This document shows positions 20,365-28,605 of a stretch of DNA of 64,000 nucleotides, piece by piece. Below the pieces are notes generated by a model. It saw nothing but the letters and a program-made list of their open reading frames with translations, did no database searches and had not been told where the DNA came from. The position numbers were made by a program, and so were the translations under genes. The number at the start of each line of letters is the position of its first letter. Within the stretch, counting starts at the first letter, position 1. Source of the DNA: Sphingobacterium wenxiniae (lineage in GTDB: Bacteria > Bacteroidota > Bacteroidia > Sphingobacteriales > Sphingobacteriaceae); assembly GCF_900116225.1 (NCBI RefSeq), contig NZ_FOZZ01000009.1:103412-167411 (forward strand), given 5' to 3'.

Positions 20365-20430
20365 GTCGACAGACTCTGCCTGACATTGTTGAGCGGATAG
20401 ACATGTAGCGTTTCGACAGGCTCAGCGTGG
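20365..20430. repeat. Two degenerate REP-like units (tcgacaggctcag family)
   Basis: gtcgacagactctgcctgac (20365-20384) and tttcgacaggctcagcgtgg (20411-20430) resemble the cttcgacaagctcag units flanking the GIY-YIG gene at 34.6-35.1 kb. They are tandem and decayed, with no gene attached. Confidence 0.6.
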
Positions 20431-20544
20431 TATTTGAATAGATTCTATCTCTTAAAGTACGGCAGGGAGGCGCAGCATCCTTTTCTGTTTCGCAATGACC
20501 ATGGTCACTTTTTTTGGTGAAAGTAAGGGTAAAACCATGAGGTT

Positions 20545-20579
20545 TTGACGTTTATTTAGGGATTAAGTTGTATCTTTGT
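20545..20579 (+). promoter_or_regulatory. Promoter of the suf operon
   Basis: TTTG (20545-20548), 23 bp, TATCTTTG (20572-20579); the ATG of sufB follows at 20629, leaving a leader of roughly 43 nt. Confidence 0.65.
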
Positions 20580-20628
20580 AGTCCGAAAAAGAGGTAGGAA
20601 TCGCCGAGTAAATAATAGGGGAAGAGAA

Positions 20629-22080
20629 ATGAGTACCAAAGACGACGAATTACTGAAAGAGCTTGAGCTCGAAGAATATAAGTACGGTTTTACGACCGAT
20701 ATCGAAATGGAGATTGCCGCAAAAGGGCTTTCTGAAGATACTGTTCGCTTTATATCCGCCAAGAAAAATGAACCGGAATGGTTGTTGGAATGGCGATTGA
20801 AAGCTTTCCGTCACTTCTTGACATTGAAGATGCCGACCTGGCAGAACTTTGAAAATCCAGAGGTTGATTTTCAGGATATCTCATACTACGCTGCGCCGAA
20901 GGCTAAGAAGCAGTTGGAGAGCATGGATGAAGTGGATCCGGAATTATTGGCAACTTTTGAAAAACTGGGCATTCCATTAGATGAACAGAAAGTGTTGGCA
21001 GGAGTGGTAGCGGTGGATGCTGTTTTTGACTCCGTATCCGTAAAGACTACATTCCGGGAGAAATTGAAAGAGCAAGGTGTTATCTTCTGTTCTTTCGGGG
21101 AAGCGGTACAGGAATATCCTGATTTAATAAGGAAATATTTAGGAACGGTAGTTCCGCAGACAGACAATATCTATGCAGCATTAAACTCCGCAGTTTTTTC
21201 TGATGGTTCGTTTGTGTACGTTCCGAAGGGGGTGAGATGCCCGATGGAGCTATCTACTTACTTCCGTATTAACGCACAGAATACAGGACAGTTCGAGCGT
21301 ACATTGATTGTCGCCGATGAAGGTGCTTATGTATCTTACTTGGAGGGCTGTACGGCACCGATGCGGGATGAGAATCAATTGCATGCGGCTGTTGTGGAGC
21401 TAATCGCGGAAAGAGATGCCGAAATCAAATATTCTACCGTACAAAACTGGTACCCTGGCGACAAGGACGGTAAAGGCGGTATATATAACTTTGTGACCAA
21501 ACGTGGGATTTGTAGGGGTGACAACTCTAAAATCTCATGGACACAGGTAGAGACCGGTTCAGCTATCACCTGGAAATATCCTGGTGTTATCTTGAAAGGG
21601 GATAACTCTGTAGGCGAGTTTTATTCTGTAGCAATGACGCGTAACCGTCAAGTTGCGGATACAGGAACGAAGATGATACATTTGGGTAAAAACACCCGTT
21701 CCAAAATCGTTTCCAAAGGTATCTCAGCAGGTTTGAGCCATAACAGTTACCGTGGTTTGGTCAAAATCGGACCGAATGCAGATAAAGCACGTAACTTTAC
21801 GCAGTGTGACTCTTTGTTGATTGGTGACCGTTGCGGTGCGCACACGTTCCCCTACATTGAGAGCAAAAACAAAACAGCGATGCTGGAGCATGAAGCGACT
21901 ACTTCTAAAATCGGAGAAGACCAAGTGTTCTATTTGAACCAACGTGGAATTGACTCTGAAAAGGCAGTAGGTCTCATCGTGAATGGCTATGCAAAAGAAG
22001 TGTTAAACCAACTGCCGATGGAATTTGCCGTAGAAGCACAAAAATTGTTGGCGATTTCGTTAGAGGGATCTGTAGGATAA
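20629..22080 (+). CDS. sufB: Fe-S cluster scaffold subunit SufB
   Basis: Scaffold of the SUF iron-sulfur assembly machine; forms SufBC2D with the ATPase SufC and SufD in the cytosol. 483 residues, normal length, with the beta-helix core and conserved stretches [40 protein letters not shown] and [13 protein letters not shown] [20 protein letters not shown]. First gene of sufB-(four-helix gene)-sufC-sufD. SufS and SufE are not in the window. Confidence 0.96.
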   Translation: MSTKDDELLKELELEEYKYGFTTDIEMEIAAKGLSEDTVRFISAKKNEPEWLLEWRLKAFRHFLTLKMPTWQNFENPEVDFQDISYYAAPKAKKQLESMDEVDPELLATFEKLGIPLDEQKVLAGVVAVDAVFDSVSVKTTFREKLKEQGVIFCSFGEAVQEYPDLIRKYLGTVVPQTDNIYAALNSAVFSDGSFVYVPKGVRCPMELSTYFRINAQNTGQFERTLIVADEGAYVSYLEGCTAPMRDENQLHAAVVELIAERDAEIKYSTVQNWYPGDKDGKGGIYNFVTKRGICRGDNSKISWTQVETGSAITWKYPGVILKGDNSVGEFYSVAMTRNRQVADTGTKMIHLGKNTRSKIVSKGISAGLSHNSYRGLVKIGPNADKARNFTQCDSLLIGDRCGAHTFPYIESKNKTAMLEHEATTSKIGEDQVFYLNQRGIDSEKAVGLIVNGYAKEVLNQLPMEFAVEAQKLLAISLEGSVG

Positions 22081-22091
22081 TTTGGAAATGA

Positions 22092-22494
22092 GTTGATTTG
22101 GAAATTTGGAAATGAAAGACGCTGATAACTTGATTGTTCGCCTCTCTTTTGAGTTTGCGCTGGATATTATCAAATACTGTGAAGAATTAGAATTATCGCG
22201 CAAATATGTGCTTGCAAAGCAACTGTTAAAATCGGGGACTTCGATTGGAGCAAATATCCGAGAAGCTCAGAATGCAGAAAGTAAGGCGGATTTCATTCAT
22301 AAGTTCAAGATAGCGGCGAAGGAAATTGAAGAGACACAATATTGGTTGGATTTGTGCTTATATGCAGAATCTTACCCTGATCCTATTGGATTGGTCGAAA
22401 AAATAAAGAGTATAACAAATATTGTAAATAAAATTATTATTTCATCGAAAACGAATAGATAATTGGAAGATATGTTGATTTGAAGATTTGGAAA
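22092..22494. repeat. Direct repeats bracketing the four-helix-bundle gene
   Basis: A 21-nt sequence starting gttgatttg and ending atttggaaa occurs at 22092-22112 and again at 22474-22494 with 19 of 21 identities. The left copy runs into the ATG of the gene. The arrangement looks like a cassette of about 380 bp placed between sufB and sufC. Confidence 0.65.
22112..22462 (+). CDS. Four-helix bundle protein (23S rRNA intervening-sequence protein family)
   Basis: 116 residues, all helical, with the family hallmarks SFEFALDIIKYCEEL, AKQLLKSGTSIGANIREAQN and DFIHKFKIAAKEIEETQYWL. Members were first found in intervening sequences of 23S rRNA genes but are also scattered elsewhere in genomes; their biochemical role is not established. 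ATG 22112 is preferred over the upstream TTG at 22106. It splits the otherwise conserved sufB-sufC pair and is bracketed by direct repeats, suggesting acquisition as a unit. Confidence 0.9.
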   Translation: MKDADNLIVRLSFEFALDIIKYCEELELSRKYVLAKQLLKSGTSIGANIREAQNAESKADFIHKFKIAAKEIEETQYWLDLCLYAESYPDPIGLVEKIKSITNIVNKIIISSKTNR

Positions 22495-22540
22495 GGTTAT
22501 TTTCAAATTTCGAAATTGTCTAATTCTCAAATTAAAGAAA

Positions 22541-23299
22541 ATGCTAAACATTAAAAATTTACAAGCCTCGGTAGAGGATAAAGAGATATTAAAAGGATTA
22601 AACCTAGAGGTTAAGGCTGGTGAAGTGCATGCTATCATGGGGCCTAACGGAGCTGGAAAAAGTACATTGGGCAATGTATTGGCTGGACGTGACTCTTATG
22701 AGGTAACTGGTGGCGAAGCTTTGTTGGACGGTGTTGACTTATTGGATCTTTCTCCAGAAGATAGAGCTCGTGAAGGCCTGTTCCTTGCTTTCCAATATCC
22801 TGTGGAGATTCCGGGCGTATCCAACATCAACTTCTTGAAAACTGCGGTAAACGATATCCGTGAGTATAAAGGGTTGCCGCCAATGGAAGCGAAAGAATTC
22901 TTACAGATGGTTAAGGAAAAACAGAAATTGGTTGAGTTCTCAGCTAATTTAGCAAACCGTTCTTTGAATGAAGGATTCTCCGGAGGTGAAAAGAAGCGTA
23001 ACGAGATTTTCCAATTGGCGATGTTGAACCCAAAATTGGCAATCTTGGATGAGACAGACTCAGGTTTGGATATCGACGCTTTACGTATTGTTGCTAATGG
23101 CGTAAACCAACTACGTTCTAAGGACAATGCCTTTGTGGTTATCACCCACTACCAACGTTTGTTGGATTATATCGTGCCTGATTTTGTGCATGTTCTTTAC
23201 AATGGACGTATCGTTAAGACTGGTCCAAAAGAATTAGCATTGGAATTGGAGGAAAAAGGTTACGATTGGTTAAAAGAATACGACACGCAAACTGCTTAA
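22541..23299 (+). CDS. sufC: Fe-S cluster assembly ATPase SufC
   Basis: ABC-type ATPase that energises SufBD. Walker A GPNGAGKST near residue 33, ABC signature EGFSGGEKKR and Walker B LAILDETDSGLDIDAL are complete; no membrane domain, as expected for this soluble family. 252 residues. It is separated from the four-helix gene by 78 bp of tttggaa-type words and followed by sufD after 12 bp. Confidence 0.97.
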   Translation: MLNIKNLQASVEDKEILKGLNLEVKAGEVHAIMGPNGAGKSTLGNVLAGRDSYEVTGGEALLDGVDLLDLSPEDRAREGLFLAFQYPVEIPGVSNINFLKTAVNDIREYKGLPPMEAKEFLQMVKEKQKLVEFSANLANRSLNEGFSGGEKKRNEIFQLAMLNPKLAILDETDSGLDIDALRIVANGVNQLRSKDNAFVVITHYQRLLDYIVPDFVHVLYNGRIVKTGPKELALELEEKGYDWLKEYDTQTA

Positions 23300-23311
23300 T
23301 TCCATTTCAAC

Positions 23312-24652
23312 ATGGAAGAATTGATTAGCAGATTGACAAAAAATAACATGAGTACAATAGTAGAAGATACCTTATATCAACAGTTGGTTTCTACCTTCCA
23401 GGAGTTAGAGACTGTTCAGGAACCAGCAGACTTGACCGAGCGTCGTCGTCAGGCTTTTGAACGGTTTCAACAAGAAGGCTTTCCAACGGTTAAGCATGAA
23501 GAGTGGAAATATACCAATTTGCACCCTCTTACCAATACCCCGTATGTCCTTAATGCCGATGTGAACGTGGACGATATTGATGTGAGCAAAGCTGACATCC
23601 CAGGTCTTGACGCGCATCGCATTGTGTTGGTGAACGGACAGTATGTATTGGCTTTCTCTTCGTTGGAAGATGAAATCGGCCTGACGGTAAAACCGATTGA
23701 AGAAGCTCATGCTGAGGAAGGTTTTCAAAAGCATTATGCAGCGTATGCCGATAAGTCGGACAATATCCTTGTGCAACTTAATACCGCGCTGCAGACATCG
23801 GGACTTTATATCCATGTAGCACCAAATAAAGCTGTTTCAAAACCTCTGCATATTATCCATGTGGCAACGGGTGACCAACCTTTCTTTGCACAGACGCGTA
23901 ATCTTATCGTAGCGGAACACCATGCTGAGGTAGAGATTGTAGAGTCTTTCATCACATTGGATGCTGCTGCAAAAAACCTGAACAATAAGGTTTCAGAGAT
24001 TGTTTTGGCAGAAGGTGCAAAAGTACAGCATTATTATATCCAAGTAGCGGATGCAGCAAGTAACTATTTGCAACATACTGAAGTGTACCAGGAGCAATAT
24101 AGCTTGTATAACAACTATAACTGCAACTTACCAGGGGCATCTTTTGTGCGCAACAACATCAATGTGCGTTTAGATGCCGAAAATGTGGAGTCGCACCTGT
24201 ATGGTATCAATCTAACATCCGATAAGCAATTCGTGGATAACCATACGATTGTTGACCATTTGAAACCCCACTGTGAATCCTATGAGTGGTACAAAAACAT
24301 TCCACAGGATGAATCTACAGCAGTGTTCAACGGTAAAATCTTTGTTCGCGAAGATGCACAGAAAACAAATGCTTTCCAGCAGAACAACAACATGTTGATT
24401 GGCGACAAGGCCTCCGTCTATACGAAGCCACAGTTGGAAATCTTCGCTGACGACGTGAAATGTTCGCATGGATGTACCATGGGTCAGTTTGACGACGAAG
24501 CGCTGTTCTACCTGCGTTCACGTGGTATCGGCGAAGAATCAGCAAGAGTACTATTGGTACATGCCTTTGCTTTCGATGTGACCACCCGCTTCTCCAATGA
24601 AGCTGTTCGTGCGTATGTGGAAGGATTAATTGCAGAAGGTTTAGAAAAATAG
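23312..24652 (+). CDS. sufD: Fe-S cluster assembly protein SufD
   Basis: SufB paralogue in the SufBC2D complex. The N-terminal region (FERFQQEGFPTVKHEEWKYT) and the C-terminal signature CSHGCTMGQFDDEALFYLRS are diagnostic. 446 residues from the first ATG; ATG 23348 (protein starting MSTIVEDTLYQQL) may be the true start since the first 12 residues look unlike the family. It is the last gene of the operon and is followed by a terminator. Confidence 0.95.
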   Translation: MEELISRLTKNNMSTIVEDTLYQQLVSTFQELETVQEPADLTERRRQAFERFQQEGFPTVKHEEWKYTNLHPLTNTPYVLNADVNVDDIDVSKADIPGLDAHRIVLVNGQYVLAFSSLEDEIGLTVKPIEEAHAEEGFQKHYAAYADKSDNILVQLNTALQTSGLYIHVAPNKAVSKPLHIIHVATGDQPFFAQTRNLIVAEHHAEVEIVESFITLDAAAKNLNNKVSEIVLAEGAKVQHYYIQVADAASNYLQHTEVYQEQYSLYNNYNCNLPGASFVRNNINVRLDAENVESHLYGINLTSDKQFVDNHTIVDHLKPHCESYEWYKNIPQDESTAVFNGKIFVREDAQKTNAFQQNNNMLIGDKASVYTKPQLEIFADDVKCSHGCTMGQFDDEALFYLRSRGIGEESARVLLVHAFAFDVTTRFSNEAVRAYVEGLIAEGLEK

Positions 24653-24681
24653 CGAATTAGTTTTCCATTTTATATAGTAAG

Positions 24682-24714
24682 AAGCGCCTGGTATTATGTC
24701 AGGCGCTTTTTTTT
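24682..24714. terminator. Terminator between sufD and the convergent TonB-domain gene
   Basis: Stem aagcgcctg / caggcgctt (24682-24690, 24700-24708) with a 9-nt loop and a T8 run. Confidence 0.85.
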
Positions 24715-24718
24715 ATGA

Positions 24719-25690
24719 CTAATGTATGCTTAACGAGATAGGAAGGGTATAGCTGACACGGACAGGAACTCCGCGGATAATGCCCGGTGACCATTTTCCC
24801 GAGCCTCTCAACGCATCGATGGCAGCCCTGCCAGTCCCATGTCCGAGGTCTTTCTGGATAACGATATCTCGCATCTTTCCATCTTTGTCTATTACAAAGG
24901 TAAGGATAACCTTGCCTGATACATTTGCGGCTATTGCTTCTTTAGGATACTTATAGTTATTGAGTACTGTTCTACGGAAAGTGTTGATTCCTTTGGGATA
25001 TTCTGGGGAAACTTCAAAAGTGGTGGAGTCGTAAGGAGTCTTGATTCCGTCTTCATCGGTAGAAATTCCGGAAATAAGCTTTCCGTCCTGATAGTTTTCG
25101 GTGAATGTATATTTGTCATCTAAGAACCAACCACCCCATTCTCCTTCACGCTTATGGTTTACATAGTTTCCGTATTCGCGGGCGTGTGTGTTGCTCAATT
25201 CCGCATAACCATTGCCATTTTTGAGCGTGATAGCCCCCGTAGAGTCGCAATGTACAAGAAATAAGGGGGAATCTATCTTTAGTTTTCCTTCCGTATCTAA
25301 TGAAGAAGGATAATAAAAGGCCGTATGCAAGATCCCACTCTCATAGAACTGATAAGCGGTATCGATCAATAGCCCATCATCAGAATATTTTTCTCGGGAT
25401 AGGACATTTCCGTTTTCGTACATTTCGTATTTCTCCCCCACGAATTGACGGGCATCAGTGTCCTTATATGTTCCTTTGAGTTTTAGCTCGTTAGTGGATA
25501 TATAGTATTCTTCGACAACAGGCTTCTGTCCTTCTTCTACAGGATAGAGAAATATTCGATAGTAGTGTGCCTCTTCTTGCTTCTGTGTCTGTTTGCCGTC
25601 CTTTGTGTAGAATGTCGTGAATTGAATTTGCGAAAAAGCATGTTGAGAAAGTAGCAACAGTGCAAACGAAATAAATAGGTTTTTCATCAT
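24719..25690 (-). CDS. Secreted protein with MORN-like repeats and TonB C-terminal domain
   Basis: 323 residues. A signal peptide (MMKNLFISFALLLLSQHAFS) precedes a middle region with toxin-antidote/MORN-like motifs (GEKYEMYENGNVLSREKYSD, REGEWGGWFLDDKYTF). From about residue 240 comes a TonB C-terminal domain (AIAANVSGKVILTFVIDKDG through WSPGIIRGVPVRVSYTLPIS). It lacks the N-terminal inner-membrane helix and proline-rich rod of a true TonB, so it is not the canonical energy transducer. Common in Bacteroidota; role unknown. Confidence 0.82.
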   Translation of the reverse strand: MMKNLFISFALLLLSQHAFSQIQFTTFYTKDGKQTQKQEEAHYYRIFLYPVEEGQKPVVEEYYISTNELKLKGTYKDTDARQFVGEKYEMYENGNVLSREKYSDDGLLIDTAYQFYESGILHTAFYYPSSLDTEGKLKIDSPLFLVHCDSTGAITLKNGNGYAELSNTHAREYGNYVNHKREGEWGGWFLDDKYTFTENYQDGKLISGISTDEDGIKTPYDSTTFEVSPEYPKGINTFRRTVLNNYKYPKEAIAANVSGKVILTFVIDKDGKMRDIVIQKDLGHGTGRAAIDALRGSGKWSPGIIRGVPVRVSYTLPISLSIH

Positions 25691-25872
25691 TTAAGTACAA
25701 TGTTATATCTGCCCTAAAATACGGATTGTTCTGTTCTCTCGCAAAGATGAATAATGGTAATGCCAATTAATTATCTAAAAAAAATATGCTGCTTTGGGAT
25801 AATATTTTCCAGTTATGGGAATTTAAAATTTGAGTATATTTATATCTGTTAATTATAAACAAAATACTACAT

Positions 25873-26307
25873 ATGGCTAAGGAACTACTTATTATATCTA
25901 TGTTTTCCTTGTTTACACTATCTGGAAAAGCTCAAAGCAATGATAAAGAATTGATTCAGCAATTTCTAAATTGTCTTGCTCAAGACACCTTGGATGTACG
26001 GGCATGTTCAGCCTTAGTGTGCTCTGAGCTTTTTGAAAATGTGGAGAAGTTGGAAGAAAGTTTGAATGTCCTGCACAAAAAACACAAGCCACATTGGGAT
26101 TCTGGTGCTATAAGTATAGAAAAGCTTGATGAGAAACGACTCACGCAGTTAGAAATAGCTCCTGAAATTATAGAAAAAGAGGAAAGGGGTACTATGTATG
26201 AAGTAAATATGTATCCCCACTTGAGGTGGACATTGACTGTGAAGGCGCAAAAGATCACTTGGTTGATGGCCTTTGATACAACACATAATTTCACCATCTA
26301 TTTGTAA
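25873..26307 (+). CDS. Small secreted hypothetical protein
   Basis: 144 residues with a signal peptide (MAKELLIISMFSLFTLSGKA, cleavage near AQS). The remainder is mixed helix and strand, ends in a conserved-looking tryptophan-rich segment (LRWTLTVKAQKITWLMAF) and contains two cysteines before residue 45. No family is recognised. Divergent from the TonB-domain gene and followed by an AraC regulator; no functional link can be shown. Confidence 0.6.
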   Translation: MAKELLIISMFSLFTLSGKAQSNDKELIQQFLNCLAQDTLDVRACSALVCSELFENVEKLEESLNVLHKKHKPHWDSGAISIEKLDEKRLTQLEIAPEIIEKEERGTMYEVNMYPHLRWTLTVKAQKITWLMAFDTTHNFTIYL

Positions 26308-26381
26308 ACTAAAGCATACCTATACTTGCCCCATTTTTCTTAAATACCTATCTTTATAAGACTTGCCAACGCTAAAGACCT

Positions 26382-27356
26382 ATGGATAAAACCCTGTATT
26401 TTGACTTTGGAACAAGTGATCTAGCTTCATCTGCCGTCGTGCAGGGAGGCTACCTGTCCTTTTTGCCACCATCTAACCATTACAAGTGTGCAGATAACCT
26501 ACAGTACAGCTATTTTGAATTAGAGCATGTCGTACTTTTAGAGATTAGAGGCACAGCTCCAGATCTGGGCATACGGCTCAACTTGCTTAATGCGCATATT
26601 GGTATGTGGCAATTGTATCAATTTCTGAATCACACCGAAATCTTTCTGCCCCATAGCATGTTGCTGACAGACAACCGGGGAATGACCTTAGCTTCCAGAG
26701 CCACAAAAGTACCCTTGCGGATGCAAGCAGGTAAACAGTGGGTGCTGTGCATAGGTTATAAGCAGGAGATCATGCCCCTGCTGATGGAGGAGTATGGTAA
26801 CAGCTTGCAAGACCTTCATCTACACATAGCAGATGAGAACTCGTTTCACTATCGGGATGTAGATTTTGCTATAGGGCATCGCTTTAGGGAGGTTTTTGAA
26901 CAGTTACAGAAGATAGAGTATAAACCGTTCAGTGGAAGGGCAGAACTGGGGATTATCCTGTCGAAGCTATTGTCCCTGTATTGCCAGCAGTTTCAACCCC
27001 ATAGTCAGTCCTACCTGAGTATTTACCATAGGGCATTGGAGTATATTCGCGAACATGCAGAAGAGAAAATCACTAGACAGCAGATTGCAGATGCTCTTTG
27101 TATAAGTACACGTACATTAAATCGTGCATTTGAAGGCAGACCTTTTAAGATAGCCGAGTATATACAACAGGTTAAACTGAATAAAGCCCGAGAAATATTG
27201 TTTACGGAAACAAAAAGTGTCGATACTGTGGCAGGGCAGCTTCATTACACAGATAGATACCACTTTAGCAAAGTGTTTAAGAAACATCTTGTTCACACGC
27301 CCCAACAGGTTAAGACTCTTAGAGTATCTTACGAGAAATCGCAAAAGAAATCGTAG
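26382..27356 (+). CDS. AraC-family transcriptional regulator
   Basis: 324 residues. The C-terminal ~100 residues form the double helix-turn-helix DNA-binding domain: ITRQQIADALCISTRTLNRA, then SVDTVAGQLHYTDRYHFSKV and FKKHLVHTPQQVK. The N-terminal ~200 residues are an effector domain of the type seen in Bacteroidota AraC proteins; no ligand can be read. Its target is unknown. A 21-bp-phased palindrome array begins 5 bp after its stop codon, which makes it worth asking whether it binds there. Confidence 0.88.
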   Translation: MDKTLYFDFGTSDLASSAVVQGGYLSFLPPSNHYKCADNLQYSYFELEHVVLLEIRGTAPDLGIRLNLLNAHIGMWQLYQFLNHTEIFLPHSMLLTDNRGMTLASRATKVPLRMQAGKQWVLCIGYKQEIMPLLMEEYGNSLQDLHLHIADENSFHYRDVDFAIGHRFREVFEQLQKIEYKPFSGRAELGIILSKLLSLYCQQFQPHSQSYLSIYHRALEYIREHAEEKITRQQIADALCISTRTLNRAFEGRPFKIAEYIQQVKLNKAREILFTETKSVDTVAGQLHYTDRYHFSKVFKKHLVHTPQQVKTLRVSYEKSQKKS

Positions 27357-27360
27357 AAGT

Positions 27361-27661
27361 CTATAGGTAAATATTAGGAAACCTTATGGGAATGTCGATT
27401 TCCCCATGGCCTTTGTGTCTAATCCCTGGGGAATAGAGCTGTTACCTTCGGGTTTTATCCTTTTCTATAGGGGAAATGAAGCATTGCCTATGGAAAAGAA
27501 GATAAAGCTGTTGGGAAGTCTGTTGTTTCCCAAGGGACTTGTGTTTTTCTCCTGCTTGTTTTTTGTGAATCCCAAGGATTTTGAGATGAATCCCGAGGGA
27601 AAATTGCCAAATACCAAGGGGAATTTCATAAAACCCAAGGGAAATGACTCATTTTTCATGA
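27361..27661. repeat. Array of ~15 short palindromes phased every 21 bp
   Basis: Cores of the form CCC-NN-GGG recur with centres near 27364, 27386, 27405, 27427, 27448, 27468, 27490, 27511, 27532, 27553 (decayed), 27574, 27595, 27616, 27637 and 27658 (decayed). Examples are ccttatggg, tccctgggga, ctataggg, cccaaggg and cccgaggg. The last eight centres are exactly 21 bp apart, two helical turns. Sequences between cores are not conserved, so it is neither CRISPR nor a simple tandem repeat. Confidence 0.8.
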
Positions 27662-27675
27662 AAAATAAGAAATAG
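27406..27675 (+). CDS. Doubtful ORF with heptad NPxG repeats
   Basis: An 89-codon frame spans the palindrome array. Because the period is 21 bp it reads as 7-residue units such as NPWGIEL, LPSGFIL, FPKGLVF, NPKDFEM, NPEGKLP and KPKGNDS. The opposite strand is also open for 64 codons with its own heptads, as expected from palindromic DNA. No signal peptide, domain or good start region is visible. It could be a repeat peptide or purely a by-product of the array; the second is favoured. Confidence 0.25.
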   Translation: MAFVSNPWGIELLPSGFILFYRGNEALPMEKKIKLLGSLLFPKGLVFFSCLFFVNPKDFEMNPEGKLPNTKGNFIKPKGNDSFFMKNKK

Positions 27676-27805
27676 CCTTGAAGCCTTTGTAGGTAAGGGC
27701 TGGGGAGAGGAGAGCAAAAAAAATGTGGTAAAATCGTGCCAGAATTTTCGGGGAAAGGTCACAAAAGTGGCACGCTTTTTTTCGTTTTCAGCCTATAGCC
27801 CATTC

Positions 27806-27813
27806 TATATTTG
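27806..27813 (+). promoter_or_regulatory. -7 element upstream of the Fn3-protein gene
   Basis: TATATTTG, 47 bp before the ATG at 27860. The -33 region is only T-rich. Confidence 0.5.
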
Positions 27814-27859
27814 TCATAGTAAATATTATTAATTATAAACACTTTAAATTTTATTTGTT

Positions 27860-28474
27860 ATGGCAAAGACCACATTACAAACAAAAAACAAAAACGAAGA
27901 CGGGTACGTTAAATTCGTTGAAAACATTCTGGTAAAGCTTACAGAGAACGTGGCTATATTTCCAGAACCGGATCCCAGCATTGCGGATTTACAAATTGCT
28001 TTTGATGGGTTCAAGCGAGCACAGGCAGATGCTACTTATCGGGACATGCGTCTGGTGAAGATTAAAAACCAACAGTTTGCCCAGTTGAAACAAATGGTTT
28101 ATGAGCTATCGCTGTATGTAGAAAAAGTTGCTAAAGGTGATCCTACCCTTATTCTTGCTGCCGGTTTTATGCCGTCGAAGTTAGGGATGCCTATAGGCCC
28201 TGCTCCGAAGCCATTAACGCTGCGCGCCAATTTAAAGACCGGTCACAGAGGGATGATGCAACTGCAGGTCAACACTTGGAAAGGGGCGCTGATGTACCGA
28301 TTTGAATACCGCAAAAAGAGTAGTACGGATGATTGGGTACATGTGCTGAGCGCTAAGTCCAAAGTGTTACTGACGGGTTTGGAATCGATGCAGGAATATG
28401 AATTCCGTGTCGCCTATCTGGGGCGTGATCCTATGGTGACTTACAGCGATGTGCTGACAGCACCGGTGTTCTAA
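27860..28474 (+). CDS. Fibronectin type III domain protein
   Basis: 204 residues without signal peptide. The N-terminal ~100 residues are helical (VKFVENILVKLTENVAIFPE, KIKNQQFAQLKQMVYELSLY). The C-terminal ~90 residues have an Fn3-like fold: PAPKPLTLRANL, YRFEYRKKS, W at the conserved core, LTGLESMQEYEFRVAYLGRD. Proteins of this layout recur in Bacteroidota, often as several paralogues; no function is established. A long inverted repeat follows the stop. Confidence 0.7.
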   Translation: MAKTTLQTKNKNEDGYVKFVENILVKLTENVAIFPEPDPSIADLQIAFDGFKRAQADATYRDMRLVKIKNQQFAQLKQMVYELSLYVEKVAKGDPTLILAAGFMPSKLGMPIGPAPKPLTLRANLKTGHRGMMQLQVNTWKGALMYRFEYRKKSSTDDWVHVLSAKSKVLLTGLESMQEYEFRVAYLGRDPMVTYSDVLTAPVF

Positions 28475-28495
28475 AATTTGAGTTTAGTAATTAAA

Positions 28496-28550
28496 ATGGC
28501 TATCCTTGTATAAATAGGACTAATTGCCTGTTAAAAACGAGGATAGCCAT
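28496..28550. repeat. Inverted repeat between the Fn3 gene and the next gene
   Basis: ATGGCTATCCT (28496-28506) and AGGATAGCCAT (28540-28550) are exact complements separated by 33 nt. No T run follows, so it is a weak terminator candidate; it may instead be an mRNA leader structure of the downstream gene. Confidence 0.5.
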
Positions 28551-28605
28551 GCATTATTCGCTATGGAGAACATGTAATCACTGTGGCGAATTTATAAAAA
28601 AACTG

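Larger units (their letters stand above)
20177..20628. other. 452-bp gene-free region between prc and sufB
   Basis: No ORF with coding character is seen. From left to right it holds a terminator hairpin (20211-20243), two degenerate tcgacaggctcag-type repeat units (20365-20430), a perfect 12-bp palindrome TGACCATGGTCA (20496-20507) and the suf promoter (20545-20579). Confidence 0.7.

Noticed and set aside
24719..25690. Canonical TonB energy transducer
   Set aside because: No N-terminal inner-membrane helix followed by a Pro-rich rod; instead a cleaved signal peptide and MORN-like repeats precede the TonB C domain.
27361..27661. CRISPR array
   Set aside because: The repeated unit is only an 8-10-bp palindromic core with 21-bp period; there are no identical long repeats with unique spacers and no cas genes.
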